Assembly (NCBI RefSeq): GCF_042646425.1
Contig: NZ_JBHRTR010000050.1
Location: 1 to 64,000, forward strand
Direction of reading: 5' to 3'
DNA length: 64,000 nt
DNA from: Marinibaculum pumilum
GTDB taxonomy: Bacteria > Pseudomonadota > Alphaproteobacteria > Ferrovibrionales > Ferrovibrionaceae
A program made the position numbers and the translations under genes. The notes under the pieces are model-generated. The model did no database searches and was not told where the DNA came from. It worked only from the letters and a program-made list of their open reading frames with translations. Shown here piece by piece: positions 17,332-25,741 of the stretch (the stretch's first letter is position 1; every line of letters starts with the position of its first letter).

Positions 17332-17787
17332 TCAGATCGAGAAATCGCCCGGCTCGTCGCCCTGCGCCCGGATACCGATGTCGCGGGCGCGGGCGCAAAG
17401 TTCCTCCAGGCTGATGCCGGCAAGCCGGTCGACAAGTTCGGCCTCCACCTCGTCCCAGAGCGGGCGCACCACCTTCTGGCCCAGGGCGGAACGGCTCTCG
17501 CCGATATCGTCGCCGCCGTCGCGCTCCAGTGCCTGGATCGCCGTGACGATGTCGGCCACCGAGATCCGGCGTCGTTCCCGCGCCAGCACATAGCCGCCGC
17601 GCGGCCCCCGTACCCCTTTCAGGACGCCGGCATGAACCAGCTGCTGCATTACCTGCTCGAGGTAGCGCGGCGGGATCCCCTGCCGACGGGTGATCTCCTT
17701 GGCCTGGACGGGATCGGGCCGTGCGTTGAAGGCGATGTCCACCACCGCCTCGAGGGCATATAGCGCTTTTCTGGGAAGTCGCAGCAT
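17332..17787 (-). CDS. Rrf2-family transcriptional regulator (CymR-like)
   Basis: The 151-residue product opens with MLRLPRKALYALEAVVDIAF and carries the Rrf2 winged helix (ITRRQGIPPRYLEQVMQQLVHAGVLKGVRGPRGGYVLAR, about residues 32-70). IscR and NsrR bind Fe-S clusters through three conserved Cys; only a single Cys is seen here, near the C terminus (LCARARD), so cluster binding is unlikely. Position between dut and cysK suggests a cysteine-metabolism repressor like CymR. The ATG at 17787 starts 5 bases after the dut stop. The frame stays open further upstream inside dut, but that is a shadow. Confidence 0.85.
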   Translation of the reverse strand: MLRLPRKALYALEAVVDIAFNARPDPVQAKEITRRQGIPPRYLEQVMQQLVHAGVLKGVRGPRGGYVLARERRRISVADIVTAIQALERDGGDDIGESRSALGQKVVRPLWDEVEAELVDRLAGISLEELCARARDIGIRAQGDEPGDFSI

Positions 17788-17792
17788 GGCGG

Positions 17793-18272
17793 TCAGTCCG
17801 GCCCGGCGCCGCGCAGGCCGGTGGAGCCGAAGCCGCCGCCGCCGCGCGCCGTGTCCGGCAATGCGTCCTGCTCCGACCAGGTGGCGCGGGTCACCGGCGC
17901 GACGACAAGCTGGGCGATCCGGTCGCCGGGCTGCAGCTCCACCGCCGCCTCGCCCAGATTGACCAGCAGCACCTTGATCTCGCCGCGATAATCCGCATCG
18001 ATCGTGCCCGGGGCATTCAGGACGGTCACGCCATGCCGGGCGGCCAGGCCGGATCGCGGCCGGACCTGCGCCTCGAAACCGTCCGGCAGCGCGATCGCCA
18101 GGCCGGTCGGCACCATTGCCCTGCCCCCGGCGGGCAGGGACAGCGGGCCGTCGATGGCCGCCATCAGGTCCATCCCGGCCGCACCGGCGGTGGCATAGGC
18201 CGGCAGCGGCAGGTCGGCGCCATGTGGCAGCCGGGTAACCGGCACGACAATGGTTGGCGCCACACCGCTCAT
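17793..18272 (-). CDS. dut: dUTP diphosphatase
   Basis: Dut hydrolyses dUTP to dUMP, keeping uracil out of DNA and feeding dTMP synthesis. The 159-residue protein shows the trimeric dUTPase motifs in order: AGMDLMAA (motif 1, about 32-39), RPRSGLAARHGV (motif 2, 71-82), GTIDADYRGEIKVLL (motif 3, about 89-103), PGDRIAQLVV (motif 4) and the C-terminal arm GGGGFGSTG (motif 5). Its ATG overlaps the coaBC stop by four bases (ATGA). The coaBC-dut pairing is common in proteobacteria. Confidence 0.97.
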   Translation of the reverse strand: MSGVAPTIVVPVTRLPHGADLPLPAYATAGAAGMDLMAAIDGPLSLPAGGRAMVPTGLAIALPDGFEAQVRPRSGLAARHGVTVLNAPGTIDADYRGEIKVLLVNLGEAAVELQPGDRIAQLVVAPVTRATWSEQDALPDTARGGGGFGSTGLRGAGPD

Positions 18273-19501
18273 GGTGCCACCTGCGGTGCCGCCGGCGGTT
18301 GCAGGGCCGCGGCGATCCGCGCCGCAAGTCGCGCGGCGATCGCCGCCTTGTCGGCCTTCGGCCAATGCTCGTCGCCCGCGTCGCTGATCAGGTGTACCTC
18401 GTTCTGGCCGCCGCCGAAGGTTCCAGTCGCCGGGCTCACGTCGTTTGCCACGATCCAGTCGCACCCTTTCCGCTGTCGTTTCGCCCGCGCGGCCTCCACG
18501 ACATTCTCGGTTTCCGCCGCGAAACCCACGACCAGTCGCGGCCGCTGCGCGTGGTGGCTGATGGTGGCCAGGATGTCGGGATTTTCCGCCAGGGCCAGGA
18601 CCGGCGGTGCGCCGGACTTCTTGATCTTCTGCCCGGCCGCGCTCTCCACCCGCCAGTCGGCGACCGCGGCGGTGAACACCGCGGCATCCACCGGCAGGGC
18701 GGCTTCGCAGGCGGCCAGCATGTCGCGGGCGCTCTCCACCGGGATCACGCGCACGCCGGGCGGATCGGCCTCCTGCACGGGGCCGGAGACCAGCACCACC
18801 TCCGCCCCGCGGGCGGCGAGCGCTGCCGCCACGGCATGGCCCTGCTTGCCGGAGGACCGGTTGGCGATATAGCGCACCGGGTCGATCGGCTCGTGCGTCG
18901 GGCCGGAGGTGACCAGGATCCGCCGGCCGGCAAGGTCGCGCGGGACCGGGGCGGCCAGGGCCTGCAGCCGCGCCTCGACCGCGGCGACGATCTCCAGCGG
19001 TTCCGCCATGCGGCCGGCGCCGAACTCGCCGCAGGCCATCGCGCCCTCGTTCGGCCCGACGAAGGCGACGCCGTCCCCGGCAAGGGTCGCCATGTTCCGC
19101 CGGGTTGCCGGATGCTCGTACATCCGCACGTTCATCGCCGGCGCCGCCAGCACCGGCGTGTCGGTGGCCAGCAGCACGGTGCTCGCCAGGTCGTCGGCCA
19201 GGCCGGCGGCCATCTTCGCCATCAGGTCCGCGGTCGCCGGCGCGACCACCAGCAGGTCGGCGTCGCGGGACAGCTGGATATGCCCCATCTCGGACTCGTC
19301 GGTCAGGTCGAACAGGTCGCGATAGACCCTGTCCTCGCTCAGCGCCGACAGCGACAACGGGGTGACGAATTCGGCGCCGGCGCCGGTCAGCACGCAGCGC
19401 ACCCGGGCACCCCGCTCGCGCAGGCGCCGGACCAGGTCCAGGCTCTTGTAGGCGGCGATCCCGCCGCCGACGATGAGCAAAATGCGCCTGCCTGTGAGCA
19501 T
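18269..19501 (-). CDS. coaBC: bifunctional CoaBC (phosphopantothenoylcysteine decarboxylase / synthetase)
   Basis: CoaBC joins cysteine to phosphopantothenate and decarboxylates the product, two steps of coenzyme A synthesis. The N-terminal flavoprotein half (about 1-185) has the GGGIAAYKS opening, the catalytic His74, the PAMN motif at 121-124 and Cys157 of the substrate flap. The CTP-dependent CoaB half starts near residue 192 (RRILVTSGPTHEPIDPVRYIANRSSG is its hallmark region) and holds the AAVADWR and GFAAETE blocks. Length 410 is typical. Three 15-17 bp direct repeats sit just upstream of a likely promoter. Confidence 0.96.
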   Translation of the reverse strand: MLTGRRILLIVGGGIAAYKSLDLVRRLRERGARVRCVLTGAGAEFVTPLSLSALSEDRVYRDLFDLTDESEMGHIQLSRDADLLVVAPATADLMAKMAAGLADDLASTVLLATDTPVLAAPAMNVRMYEHPATRRNMATLAGDGVAFVGPNEGAMACGEFGAGRMAEPLEIVAAVEARLQALAAPVPRDLAGRRILVTSGPTHEPIDPVRYIANRSSGKQGHAVAAALAARGAEVVLVSGPVQEADPPGVRVIPVESARDMLAACEAALPVDAAVFTAAVADWRVESAAGQKIKKSGAPPVLALAENPDILATISHHAQRPRLVVGFAAETENVVEAARAKRQRKGCDWIVANDVSPATGTFGGGQNEVHLISDAGDEHWPKADKAAIAARLAARIAAALQPPAAPQVAP

Positions 19502-19530
19502 CCCCCCTCCTGCACCGGTCGCGGCCCGCC

Positions 19531-19559
19531 GTTATAGACCCGCTGTCCCCCAGCAACAA
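19531..19559 (-). promoter_or_regulatory. possible promoter of coaBC
   Basis: On the minus strand TATAAC (19536-19531) lies 17 bases downstream of TTGTTG (19559-19554). The -10 is good (5 of 6), the -35 is poor (3 of 6). The -35 falls inside the first copy of the CAACAATCGA tandem repeat. Confidence 0.4.
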
Positions 19560-19601
19560 TCGAATGGGGGCAACAATCGAAGGGGCAACAATCGAAGGGG
19601 G
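19554..19601. repeat. CAACAATCGAAGGGG tandem repeat, three copies
   Basis: Copies lie at 19554-19570, 19571-19585 and 19586-19601, differing only in one A/T and the G-run length; a decayed fourth (CGGCAATGGAAGG) follows. They fill the gap between the ubiB end and coaBC. Confidence 0.85.
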
Positions 19602-19638
19602 CGGCAATGGAAGGCGGCTTCCTGTCGGACAGCCGTCG

Positions 19639-21267
19639 TCAGGCGAAGATGACCAGCAGCAGCAGGGCGAGCGCGGCGGTCCAGCCGGCATAGGCCGCCA
19701 TCATCCAGCCCGGGCCGGGCCCCGGCGTGCCCTCCACCAGCCGCCGCAGGGTGTCGGGATGCAGCCGCAGGCCCTGCGCGCCGGCCTGTTCGGCCAGCCC
19801 CTCCAGGGCCTGCAGGGTCTGCGGCAGCCTGGGCAGGGCTTCCGCCAGTCGTGCCGCGGTCTCCCGCATCCGGGCCTCCGGCCCCAGATGGCTGCGCAGC
19901 CAGGCCTCGACCACCGGCTGCGCGGTGGCCCACATGTTCATCTCCGGGTCCAGCGACCGCGCGATGCCCTCGGCGCTGACCATGGTCTTCTGCAGCAGGA
20001 GCAGCTGCGGCTGCGTCTGCATGCCGAACAGCTCCGTGATCTGGAACATCTGCTCCAGCAGCCGGCCCATGGAAATGCCGGCTGCGGTGCGGTCGCGGAT
20101 CGGCTCGCCGATCGAGCGCAGGGCCATCGCGAACTCGTCCAGGGACTGACCGGCGGGCACATATCCCGCTTCCAGATGGGCGCGGGCGGCGCGCCGGTAG
20201 TCGCGGCTGATGAAGCCGACCAGGATCTCCGCCAGGGTCCGGCGGGTCGGCCAGTCCAGGCGCCCGACAATGCCGAAATCCACCGCCGTCAGGGTGCCGT
20301 CGGGTGCCACGAACAGGTTGCCCTGGTGCAGGTCGCCGTGGAAGAAGCCGATCTCCAGCGCCTGGTGGAGGAAGCCCTGGATCACCTCCTGCGCCAGCCG
20401 CCGGCGGTCATGGCCCGCCGCGTCGATCGCCTCCAGGTCGTCGACCGGGATCCCTTCCACCCAGCCCAGGGTGAGGACGCGGTCGGAGCAATGGCTCCAG
20501 ACCACCTCCGGCACGCGGAAGCTGACCGGGCTGCGGTCCAGCGCCCCGAACTCGGAGGCGGCGGCCGCCTCGAAGCGGAAGTCGGTCTCCATCCGCACGG
20601 TGCGGGCGAAGGTCTCCACCACCGCCACGGGACGCAGCCGGCGCAGCACCGGCCGGGTCCGCTCCGCCAGCACCGCCAGCCAGTGCAGCAGCGCGATGTC
20701 GCGCGCGAAGGCGCGCTCCAGGCCCGGCCGCAGGATCTTGACCGCCACCTGCCGCGGCGGTCCGCTGGCCGGATCGGCGATCTGCGCCCGATGCACCTGG
20801 GCGATCGAGGCCGCGGCGACCGGCGTCTCGCCGAATTCGAGGAACAGCGCCTCCAGGCTGCCGTCCAGCGCCGCCTCGACGGTGGCGCGGGCCTCCGCCG
20901 TGGCGAAGGGCGGCAGCTTGTCCCGCAGCCGGCCGAGGTCGCGCGCCAGTTCGTCGCCGATCAGGTCGGGGCGGACCGACAGGGCCTGGCCCAGCTTGAT
21001 GAAGCAGGGGCCCAGGGCGGTGAAGGCCTCCGCCAGCCGTTCCCCCGGCTGGGTGCCGCGCCATTTCCGGCGTTCGCGCGGGCGCGCCAGAAGCCTGGCA
21101 GCGAGGCGCAGGCCATGCCGCAGCAGCCGCGGCAGGGGCGCCAGGTCGAAGACGAACATGGCGTCGTGCCGCGCCAGGGTGCGCATGATCACGAACAACC
21201 GGCCGAGATGCAGGGCGCTGGCGGCGGCGATCCCGCCGCCGGGCGGCAGGAAGCGGGCCGCGCGCAC
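19639..21267 (-). CDS. ubiB: UbiB protein (ubiquinone biosynthesis atypical kinase/ATPase)
   Basis: UbiB is a membrane-linked protein-kinase-like ATPase needed for ubiquinone synthesis. Family landmarks are present: the KxGQ region (FIKLGQALSVRPDLIG), the Ala-rich loop AAASIAQVH in place of a Gly-rich loop, HGDLHQGNLFV and the metal-binding VDFGIVG. A hydrophobic C-terminal segment (MMAAYAGWTAALALLLLVIFA) fits the membrane anchor. The start is a choice: GTG at 21267 keeps the family block LGRLFVIMRTLARHDAM near the N terminus and gives 542 residues; ATG at 21186 would cut into it. It follows ubiE by 71 bases. Confidence 0.93.
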   Translation of the reverse strand: MRAARFLPPGGGIAAASALHLGRLFVIMRTLARHDAMFVFDLAPLPRLLRHGLRLAARLLARPRERRKWRGTQPGERLAEAFTALGPCFIKLGQALSVRPDLIGDELARDLGRLRDKLPPFATAEARATVEAALDGSLEALFLEFGETPVAAASIAQVHRAQIADPASGPPRQVAVKILRPGLERAFARDIALLHWLAVLAERTRPVLRRLRPVAVVETFARTVRMETDFRFEAAAASEFGALDRSPVSFRVPEVVWSHCSDRVLTLGWVEGIPVDDLEAIDAAGHDRRRLAQEVIQGFLHQALEIGFFHGDLHQGNLFVAPDGTLTAVDFGIVGRLDWPTRRTLAEILVGFISRDYRRAARAHLEAGYVPAGQSLDEFAMALRSIGEPIRDRTAAGISMGRLLEQMFQITELFGMQTQPQLLLLQKTMVSAEGIARSLDPEMNMWATAQPVVEAWLRSHLGPEARMRETAARLAEALPRLPQTLQALEGLAEQAGAQGLRLHPDTLRRLVEGTPGPGPGWMMAAYAGWTAALALLLLVIFA

Positions 21268-21338
21268 GGTGCCGGCGAAGGGGGATGGCCCGAACGGCTG
21301 CGGGTCGAATGGCTGGCCCGACACGGCGCGCCCCGCTC

Positions 21339-22154
21339 CTAGATCGCCCAGCCGGAATGCAGCGCGACGATGCCGCCGCTCATGTTGCGATAGCGCACCT
21401 GCCCGAAGCCTGCCTCCCGCATCATCGCGGCCAGGCGCTCCTGCGGCGGGAAGCGGGCGATGCTCTCCGCCAGGTAGCGGTAGGACTCGGCATCGCGGGT
21501 GACGACCGCGCCCATCGCGGGCAGCAGATGGGTCGAATAGCGCGCATAGAGCCGGTCGAGCACCGGCAGCACGACGCGGGAGAATTCCAGGCAGACGAAG
21601 CGCCCGCCCGGCTTCAGGACGCGCCGCGCTTCGCGCAGGGCGCCGGGAATGTCTGTGGCATTGCGGATGCCGAAGGCCAGGGTGACCGCATCCATTCCGG
21701 CGATGGGCAGGGGCAGGGCCTCCATCATGGCGCAGACCCATTGCAGCTGCCCGGCATAGCCGCGGTCGATCGCGCGGTCGCGGCCCACGGCCATCATCTG
21801 GGCATTGGCATCGGCCACCACGATCTGCGGCGCCGGCCCGGCACGTCCCGGGCGGGCGGCATCCGCAACGGCATCGAACCGGTCCAGGATGGTGAAGGCG
21901 ATGTCGCCCGTGCCGCCGGCCAGGTCGGCGATCCGCCAGCCGGGCCGCGGCGCCAGCCAGTCGATCATCCGGGCCTTCCACAGGCGATGCACGCCGAACG
22001 ACATCAGGTCGTTCATGAGGTCGTAGCGGGCGGCCACGGAATCGAACACCTCCCGGACGAGCTGCGGCTTCTCCGCCGCCGCCACGTCTCGAAAGCCGAA
22101 GGGCACCGTGGCGGGACGCGTGCCGGGGCCGGGGATATCCTTGGGATCGCTCAT
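21339..22154 (-). CDS. ubiE: ubiquinone/menaquinone C-methyltransferase UbiE
   Basis: UbiE is the SAM-dependent C-methyltransferase of the ubiquinone ring. The 271-residue product has the family block DLMNDLMSFGVHRLWK (about residues 46-61), motif I DLAGGTGDIAF, the TLAFGIRNATD block, and the GGRFVCLEFS strand with the RYRNMSGGIVALHSGW C terminus. Its ATG overlaps the TGA of the upstream EEP gene (ATGA). An insert of about 10 residues (ADAARPGRAGPAP) is present between motif I and the next strand. Confidence 0.95.
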   Translation of the reverse strand: MSDPKDIPGPGTRPATVPFGFRDVAAAEKPQLVREVFDSVAARYDLMNDLMSFGVHRLWKARMIDWLAPRPGWRIADLAGGTGDIAFTILDRFDAVADAARPGRAGPAPQIVVADANAQMMAVGRDRAIDRGYAGQLQWVCAMMEALPLPIAGMDAVTLAFGIRNATDIPGALREARRVLKPGGRFVCLEFSRVVLPVLDRLYARYSTHLLPAMGAVVTRDAESYRYLAESIARFPPQERLAAMMREAGFGQVRYRNMSGGIVALHSGWAI

Positions 22155-23128
22155 TGTGCCGCTTTCGGGGCGAAGGCCAGGGAGGCCAGCAGCGGGAAAT
22201 GGTCGGAGCCGATGCTCGGCAGCACCTCCACTGCGGCCGTCCGGAAGCCGGGATTGGCCAGCACATGGTCGATCGGCAGGCCCAGGAACGGGAAGCGGCT
22301 GAACCAGGTGGGGTGAATGCCGCGGCCTTCCGACACGTCGGTCAGGCTGCCCGACCGCAACATCCGGCCGAAAGCGCTCGACCAGGGCGTCACGTTGAGG
22401 TCGCCGGCAACCAGCACCGGTCGCTGCCGGTCGCGCGCGGCGATACCGGCCGCGGCGGCGATCTGGCGGTTGCGCAGGCCCAGATTGCCTTCTCCCAGCG
22501 GCCGCGCGGCATGCAGCGCGACGACGCTGTAGCAGGGCGGCCCGTCGGTCTCCGTGGTGACCACGGCCTGGGTGGCGCAGAGCCGCGCATCGAGCACCGG
22601 CAGGTATCCGGTGGTCGGGTAGACGAACTGATAGGCCAGGATGCGGTGCCGGCTCAGCAGCAGGACATTGTAGGGACTGTTGCGCAGTTCCGCCGCCCGG
22701 AACGGATAGAGCGCGTCGAGTTCGCGGAGCGCCGCCTCGGCCGTGCCGGAGATCTCGGTCAGCACGATCAGGTCGGGCATCCGCGTGCGCGCGATCTCCA
22801 CCAGCGCCGCGGCGGCGGTCGGCCGGCCCTCCAGGTTGACCACCAGGACCGAGACGTCGCCGCCGGCGGCGACCGGCTCCGCCGGCGGATAGTAGTAGGG
22901 AAGCAAGGGCCAGCCGTTGGCGAGGCAGGCCAGGACCGCCAGGATCAATGTCCAGCGGCTCCAGCACAGCAGGCCGATCGCCACAAGCAGCACGGCCGCC
23001 ACCAGCAGCTGCGGGCGGAAATTGGCCATCAGCTCGGCCACGTCGATCGCCTGGCCCAGGAAGCTGAAAGCGGTGACCGCCAGCAGCACCACGGCGACGA
23101 TCGTGAAGAAGAACCTGAGCCAGCGCAT
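22151..23128 (-). CDS. membrane-anchored endonuclease/exonuclease/phosphatase (EEP) family protein
   Basis: The 325-residue product starts with two or three hydrophobic segments (about 5-28, 40-58 and 60-78), then an EEP domain: VSVLVVNLEGR at the start, a catalytic LTEISG (Glu), AGDLNVTPWS and a terminal GSDHFPLLA. The topology is like E. coli YafD and similar proteins of unknown substrate; DNA, phosphoinositide-like lipid or sugar phosphate are all possible for this fold. It sits directly upstream of ubiE with an ATGA overlap. In related genomes ubiE usually lies right next to mutM, so this gene looks inserted between them. Confidence 0.75.
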   Translation of the reverse strand: MRWLRFFFTIVAVVLLAVTAFSFLGQAIDVAELMANFRPQLLVAAVLLVAIGLLCWSRWTLILAVLACLANGWPLLPYYYPPAEPVAAGGDVSVLVVNLEGRPTAAAALVEIARTRMPDLIVLTEISGTAEAALRELDALYPFRAAELRNSPYNVLLLSRHRILAYQFVYPTTGYLPVLDARLCATQAVVTTETDGPPCYSVVALHAARPLGEGNLGLRNRQIAAAAGIAARDRQRPVLVAGDLNVTPWSSAFGRMLRSGSLTDVSEGRGIHPTWFSRFPFLGLPIDHVLANPGFRTAAVEVLPSIGSDHFPLLASLAFAPKAAQ

Positions 23129-23495
23129 TGTCGTCCAGTCGCCTCGCAAATGCCGCGCAGGGCCGGTGGCCGACGCGGTCCCGCCGGCGCCTGTAGGATG
23201 CCCGCCCGGGTTCGTTCCGGAAGGTCCTCCAGGCAGCGAGGCCCGGGCCCTCCGGGCAGGCAATCCCGGCGCGTCCGGCCGGGGCATGATCCCCGGGCAG
23301 GGCGCGTTGACAGCCCCATGCGGCGCGCGCACCATGCCGTTGTTTTGCGCACCGCCGCAAGTGGGCCGCGTGGTCGCGGCCGCGGAAGCGGGCGCCGCTC
23401 CCGCCATCCCGCATGCCGCCGCCGCCTCGCCCGACCGGGTCGGCCCCTCGGGTCGCCTGATCGGTGCGGTTGCGCGGCCCTGCCAGAGCGACCGA
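23129..23495. other. EEP-mutM divergent gap
   Basis: This 367-base stretch holds no gene I can support. It contains a TTGACA at 23307-23312 that may serve mutM; nothing comparable points at the EEP gene. Confidence 0.4.
23307..23335 (+). promoter_or_regulatory. possible mutM promoter
   Basis: A perfect TTGACA (23307-23312) lies 17 bases before a weak -10 (CACCAT, 23330-23335). The leader to the mutM ATG would be about 155 bases. Confidence 0.3.
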
Positions 23496-24335
23496 ATGCC
23501 CGAACTGCCCGAGGTTGAGACCGTGCGCCGCGGCCTGGAAAGGCGTGTCCTGGGCCGCCGCCTCGCGCGGGTCGAGACCCGTCGCGGCGACCTGCGCTGG
23601 CCGCTGCCCGCCGGCTTTGCCACCGCCCTGCAGGGCCGGCGGATCCTGACCCTGCGGCGCCGGGGCAAGTACATCCTCGTCGACCTGGATGCCGGGCCGC
23701 ATGACGATGCCGGCCGGGTCATGCTGCTGCATCTGGGCATGTCCGGGCGCATCGTGATCGGCGGCGAGGAGACGGAGCTGCCGCAGCACGAGCATGTCGT
23801 GTTCACGATGGACGACGGGCTGCGCGTGCGTTTCCGCGATCATCGCCGCTTCGGCGCCATGGACCTGTTCGGGGTTGCGGAGGAGGCGCGGCACTGGCTG
23901 CTGGCCGGCCTCGGCCCGGAGCCGCTGGAGCCCGGTTTCACCGCGTCCGTCCTGCATGCCCGCCTGGCGGGCCGCCGCACGCCGCTGAAGGCCGCGCTGC
24001 TTGACCAGAAGGTCGTTGCCGGACTGGGCAATATCTATGTCTCCGAGGCGCTGTTCCGCGCCGGCCTGTCACCGCGACGCCTGGCGCGTTCGGTCGGGCC
24101 GCATCGGGCGGAACGGCTGGTGGCGGCGATCCGGGCGGTACTGGAGGAGGCGATCGCCGCCGGCGGCTCCAGCCTGCGCGACTATGTCGATGCCAGCGGC
24201 GAGCTGGGCTATTTCCAGACGCGCTTCCGGGTCTACGATCGGGCCGGCCGGCCCTGCTCCAGCTGCGCCGCGCCGGTGCGGCGGATCGTCCAGTCCGCCC
24301 GCTCGACCTTCTATTGTCCGGCCTGCCAGCGCTGA
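23496..24335 (+). CDS. mutM: bifunctional DNA-formamidopyrimidine glycosylase / AP lyase (Fpg)
   Basis: MutM removes 8-oxoguanine and formamidopyrimidines and cuts at the resulting site. The 279-residue product begins PELPEVETVRRGL after the Met, so Pro2 is the Schiff-base nucleophile and Glu3 the partner; the ATG at 23496 is fixed by this. The H2TH motif lies in QKVVAGLGNIYVSEALF, and the zinc finger at the C terminus has four Cys (CSSC and CPAC, about 247-277). Confidence 0.98.
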   Translation: MPELPEVETVRRGLERRVLGRRLARVETRRGDLRWPLPAGFATALQGRRILTLRRRGKYILVDLDAGPHDDAGRVMLLHLGMSGRIVIGGEETELPQHEHVVFTMDDGLRVRFRDHRRFGAMDLFGVAEEARHWLLAGLGPEPLEPGFTASVLHARLAGRRTPLKAALLDQKVVAGLGNIYVSEALFRAGLSPRRLARSVGPHRAERLVAAIRAVLEEAIAAGGSSLRDYVDASGELGYFQTRFRVYDRAGRPCSSCAAPVRRIVQSARSTFYCPACQR

Positions 24336-24427
24336 GCCGCCGGACCGCGGGAGCGGAGCCGGCGTTGGGGACCGGGCTTGACGCGGCGGCCGGATTGGCG
24401 TTTCTCGCGGCGCATTCCGCGGACATG

Positions 24428-24461
24428 CCAATCGGCAGGCGACAGCCCAATCGGCAGGCGA
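24428..24461. repeat. 15-bp direct repeat before the enoyl-CoA hydratase
   Basis: CCAATCGGCAGGCGA occurs at 24428-24442 and again, identical, at 24447-24461. It lies just upstream of the ribosome-binding site of the next gene. Confidence 0.85.
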
Positions 24462-24479
24462 AAGCAAGGAGAGGAACCC

Positions 24480-25253
24480 ATGGCGTACGAGAACATCCTG
24501 GTCGACCAGAAAGGCGCGGTCGGGATCATCACGCTGAACCGGCCGAATGCGCTGAACGCCCTGAACGGCGCCCTGATCGAGGAGCTGAACGACGCCCTTG
24601 ACCGCTTCGAGGCGGATCCGGAGGTCGGTGCCATGGTGCTGACCGGCTCGCAGAAGGCCTTTGCCGCCGGTGCCGACATCAAGGAGATGCAGCCCAAGCA
24701 CTACATGGACGTCTATTTCGAGGACTTCATCTCCCGCTGGGAGCGCATCTCGCGCTGCCGCAAGCCGGTGGTGGCGGCGGTTGCCGGCTATGCGCTGGGC
24801 GGCGGCTGCGAGCTGGCGATGATGTGCGACATCATCCTGGCCGCCGATACGGCGAAATTCGGCCAGCCGGAGATCAATCTCGGCACCTTTCCCGGATCCG
24901 GTGGCACGCAGCGCCTGACCCGCGCGGTCGGCAAGGCCAAGGCGATGGACATGATCCTGACCGCCCGCATGATGGATGCCGCCGAGGCGGAGCGGGTGGG
25001 CCTGGTCAGCCGGGTGTTCCCCGCCGACGAGCTGCTGGACGAGGCGGTGAAGACGGCGGAGAAGATCGCCGAGAAGTCTCTGCCGGCCGTCATGATGGCG
25101 AAGGAGTCGGTGAACCGCGCGTTCGAGACCACCCTCGCCGAAGGCGTCCGCTTCGAGCGGCGGCTGTTCCATTCAACCTTTGCCCTGGAAGACCAGAAGG
25201 AAGGGATGGCCGCCTTCGCGGAGAAGCGCGAGCCCCAATTCAAGGACCGCTGA
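24480..25253 (+). CDS. enoyl-CoA hydratase (crotonase family)
   Basis: It adds water to trans-2-enoyl-CoA in fatty acid beta-oxidation or polyhydroxyalkanoate supply. Both catalytic Glu are present, one in GYALGGGCELAMMCDI and one in FGQPEINLGTFPGSGGTQRL, and the oxyanion-hole block AFAAGADIKEM is intact. Length 257 is standard for a mitochondrial-type (ECHS1-like) short-chain hydratase. An AAGGAGAGG ribosome-binding site precedes the ATG at 24480. The C-terminal DR and stop codon sit in the first copy of a tandem repeat. Confidence 0.95.
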   Translation: MAYENILVDQKGAVGIITLNRPNALNALNGALIEELNDALDRFEADPEVGAMVLTGSQKAFAAGADIKEMQPKHYMDVYFEDFISRWERISRCRKPVVAAVAGYALGGGCELAMMCDIILAADTAKFGQPEINLGTFPGSGGTQRLTRAVGKAKAMDMILTARMMDAAEAERVGLVSRVFPADELLDEAVKTAEKIAEKSLPAVMMAKESVNRAFETTLAEGVRFERRLFHSTFALEDQKEGMAAFAEKREPQFKDR

Positions 25254-25296
25254 TCAAGGACCGCTGATCAAGGACCGCTGATCAAGGTCCGCTGGG
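25241..25296. repeat. 14-bp tandem repeat spanning the hydratase stop codon
   Basis: The unit CAAGGACCGCTGAT occurs at 25241-25254, 25255-25268 and 25269-25282 without change, and at 25283-25296 with changes near its middle and end. The gene's TGA (25251-25253) lies in copy one. Because 14 is not a multiple of three, loss or gain of copies leaves the encoded end unchanged. Confidence 0.9.
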
Positions 25297-25351
25297 CGGC
25301 GGCTGCAGGTCGCCGGCGGCGGTATGAAATGCCGCGGCTGCCGATTGCATG

Positions 25352-25380
25352 TTGACGGCCGGGCTCAACGCCGCTAAAAG
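25352..25380 (+). promoter_or_regulatory. probable rpsT promoter
   Basis: TTGACG (25352-25357), a 17-base spacer and TAAAAG (25375-25380) fit a sigma-70 promoter about 40 bases before the rpsT ATG. Confidence 0.5.
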
Positions 25381-25419
25381 CCGCGGCCTGTTTTTCTTTC
25401 AAGGCTAGAGTGTCCTCTC

Positions 25420-25686
25420 ATGGCAAACCACAAGCAGGCGGAGAAGCGCAACCGCCAGCGCATTCGGCGCACCGCCGTCAATCGCGCACGCAAGTCGCGC
25501 ATCCGTTCGGCCGTGAAGAGCGTGGAACTCGCCGTGGCGGCCGGTGACCAGAATGCGGCGCTGGCAGCGCTGCAGCAGGCCCAGCCGGAACTGGATCGGG
25601 GCGTCAACAAGGGCGTCCTGCATCGCAACACGGCCTCCCGCAAGCTGTCGCGGCTGACGGCACGCGTACGGTCGCTCGGCGGCTGA
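25420..25686 (+). CDS. rpsT: 30S ribosomal protein S20
   Basis: S20 is an early-binding protein of the small subunit. The 88-residue, very basic product opens MANHKQAEKRNRQR and holds the SRIRSAVKSVE and GVLHRNTASRKLSRLTARV blocks. It is a single-gene unit with its own likely promoter and a strong terminator 55 bases after the stop. Confidence 0.98.
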   Translation: MANHKQAEKRNRQRIRRTAVNRARKSRIRSAVKSVELAVAAGDQNAALAALQQAQPELDRGVNKGVLHRNTASRKLSRLTARVRSLGG

Positions 25687-25741
25687 ACGACCGGGCCCGA
25701 ACTTTCGGCATCCGGTCGCACCGGCATGCCGACGGATTTCG

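Noticed and set aside
17793..19691. A 632-residue minus-strand frame that joins a coaBC shadow to dut
   Set aside because: Only its end is the real dut; the part over coaBC is a frame shadow. dut starts at 18272 with an ATGA overlap.
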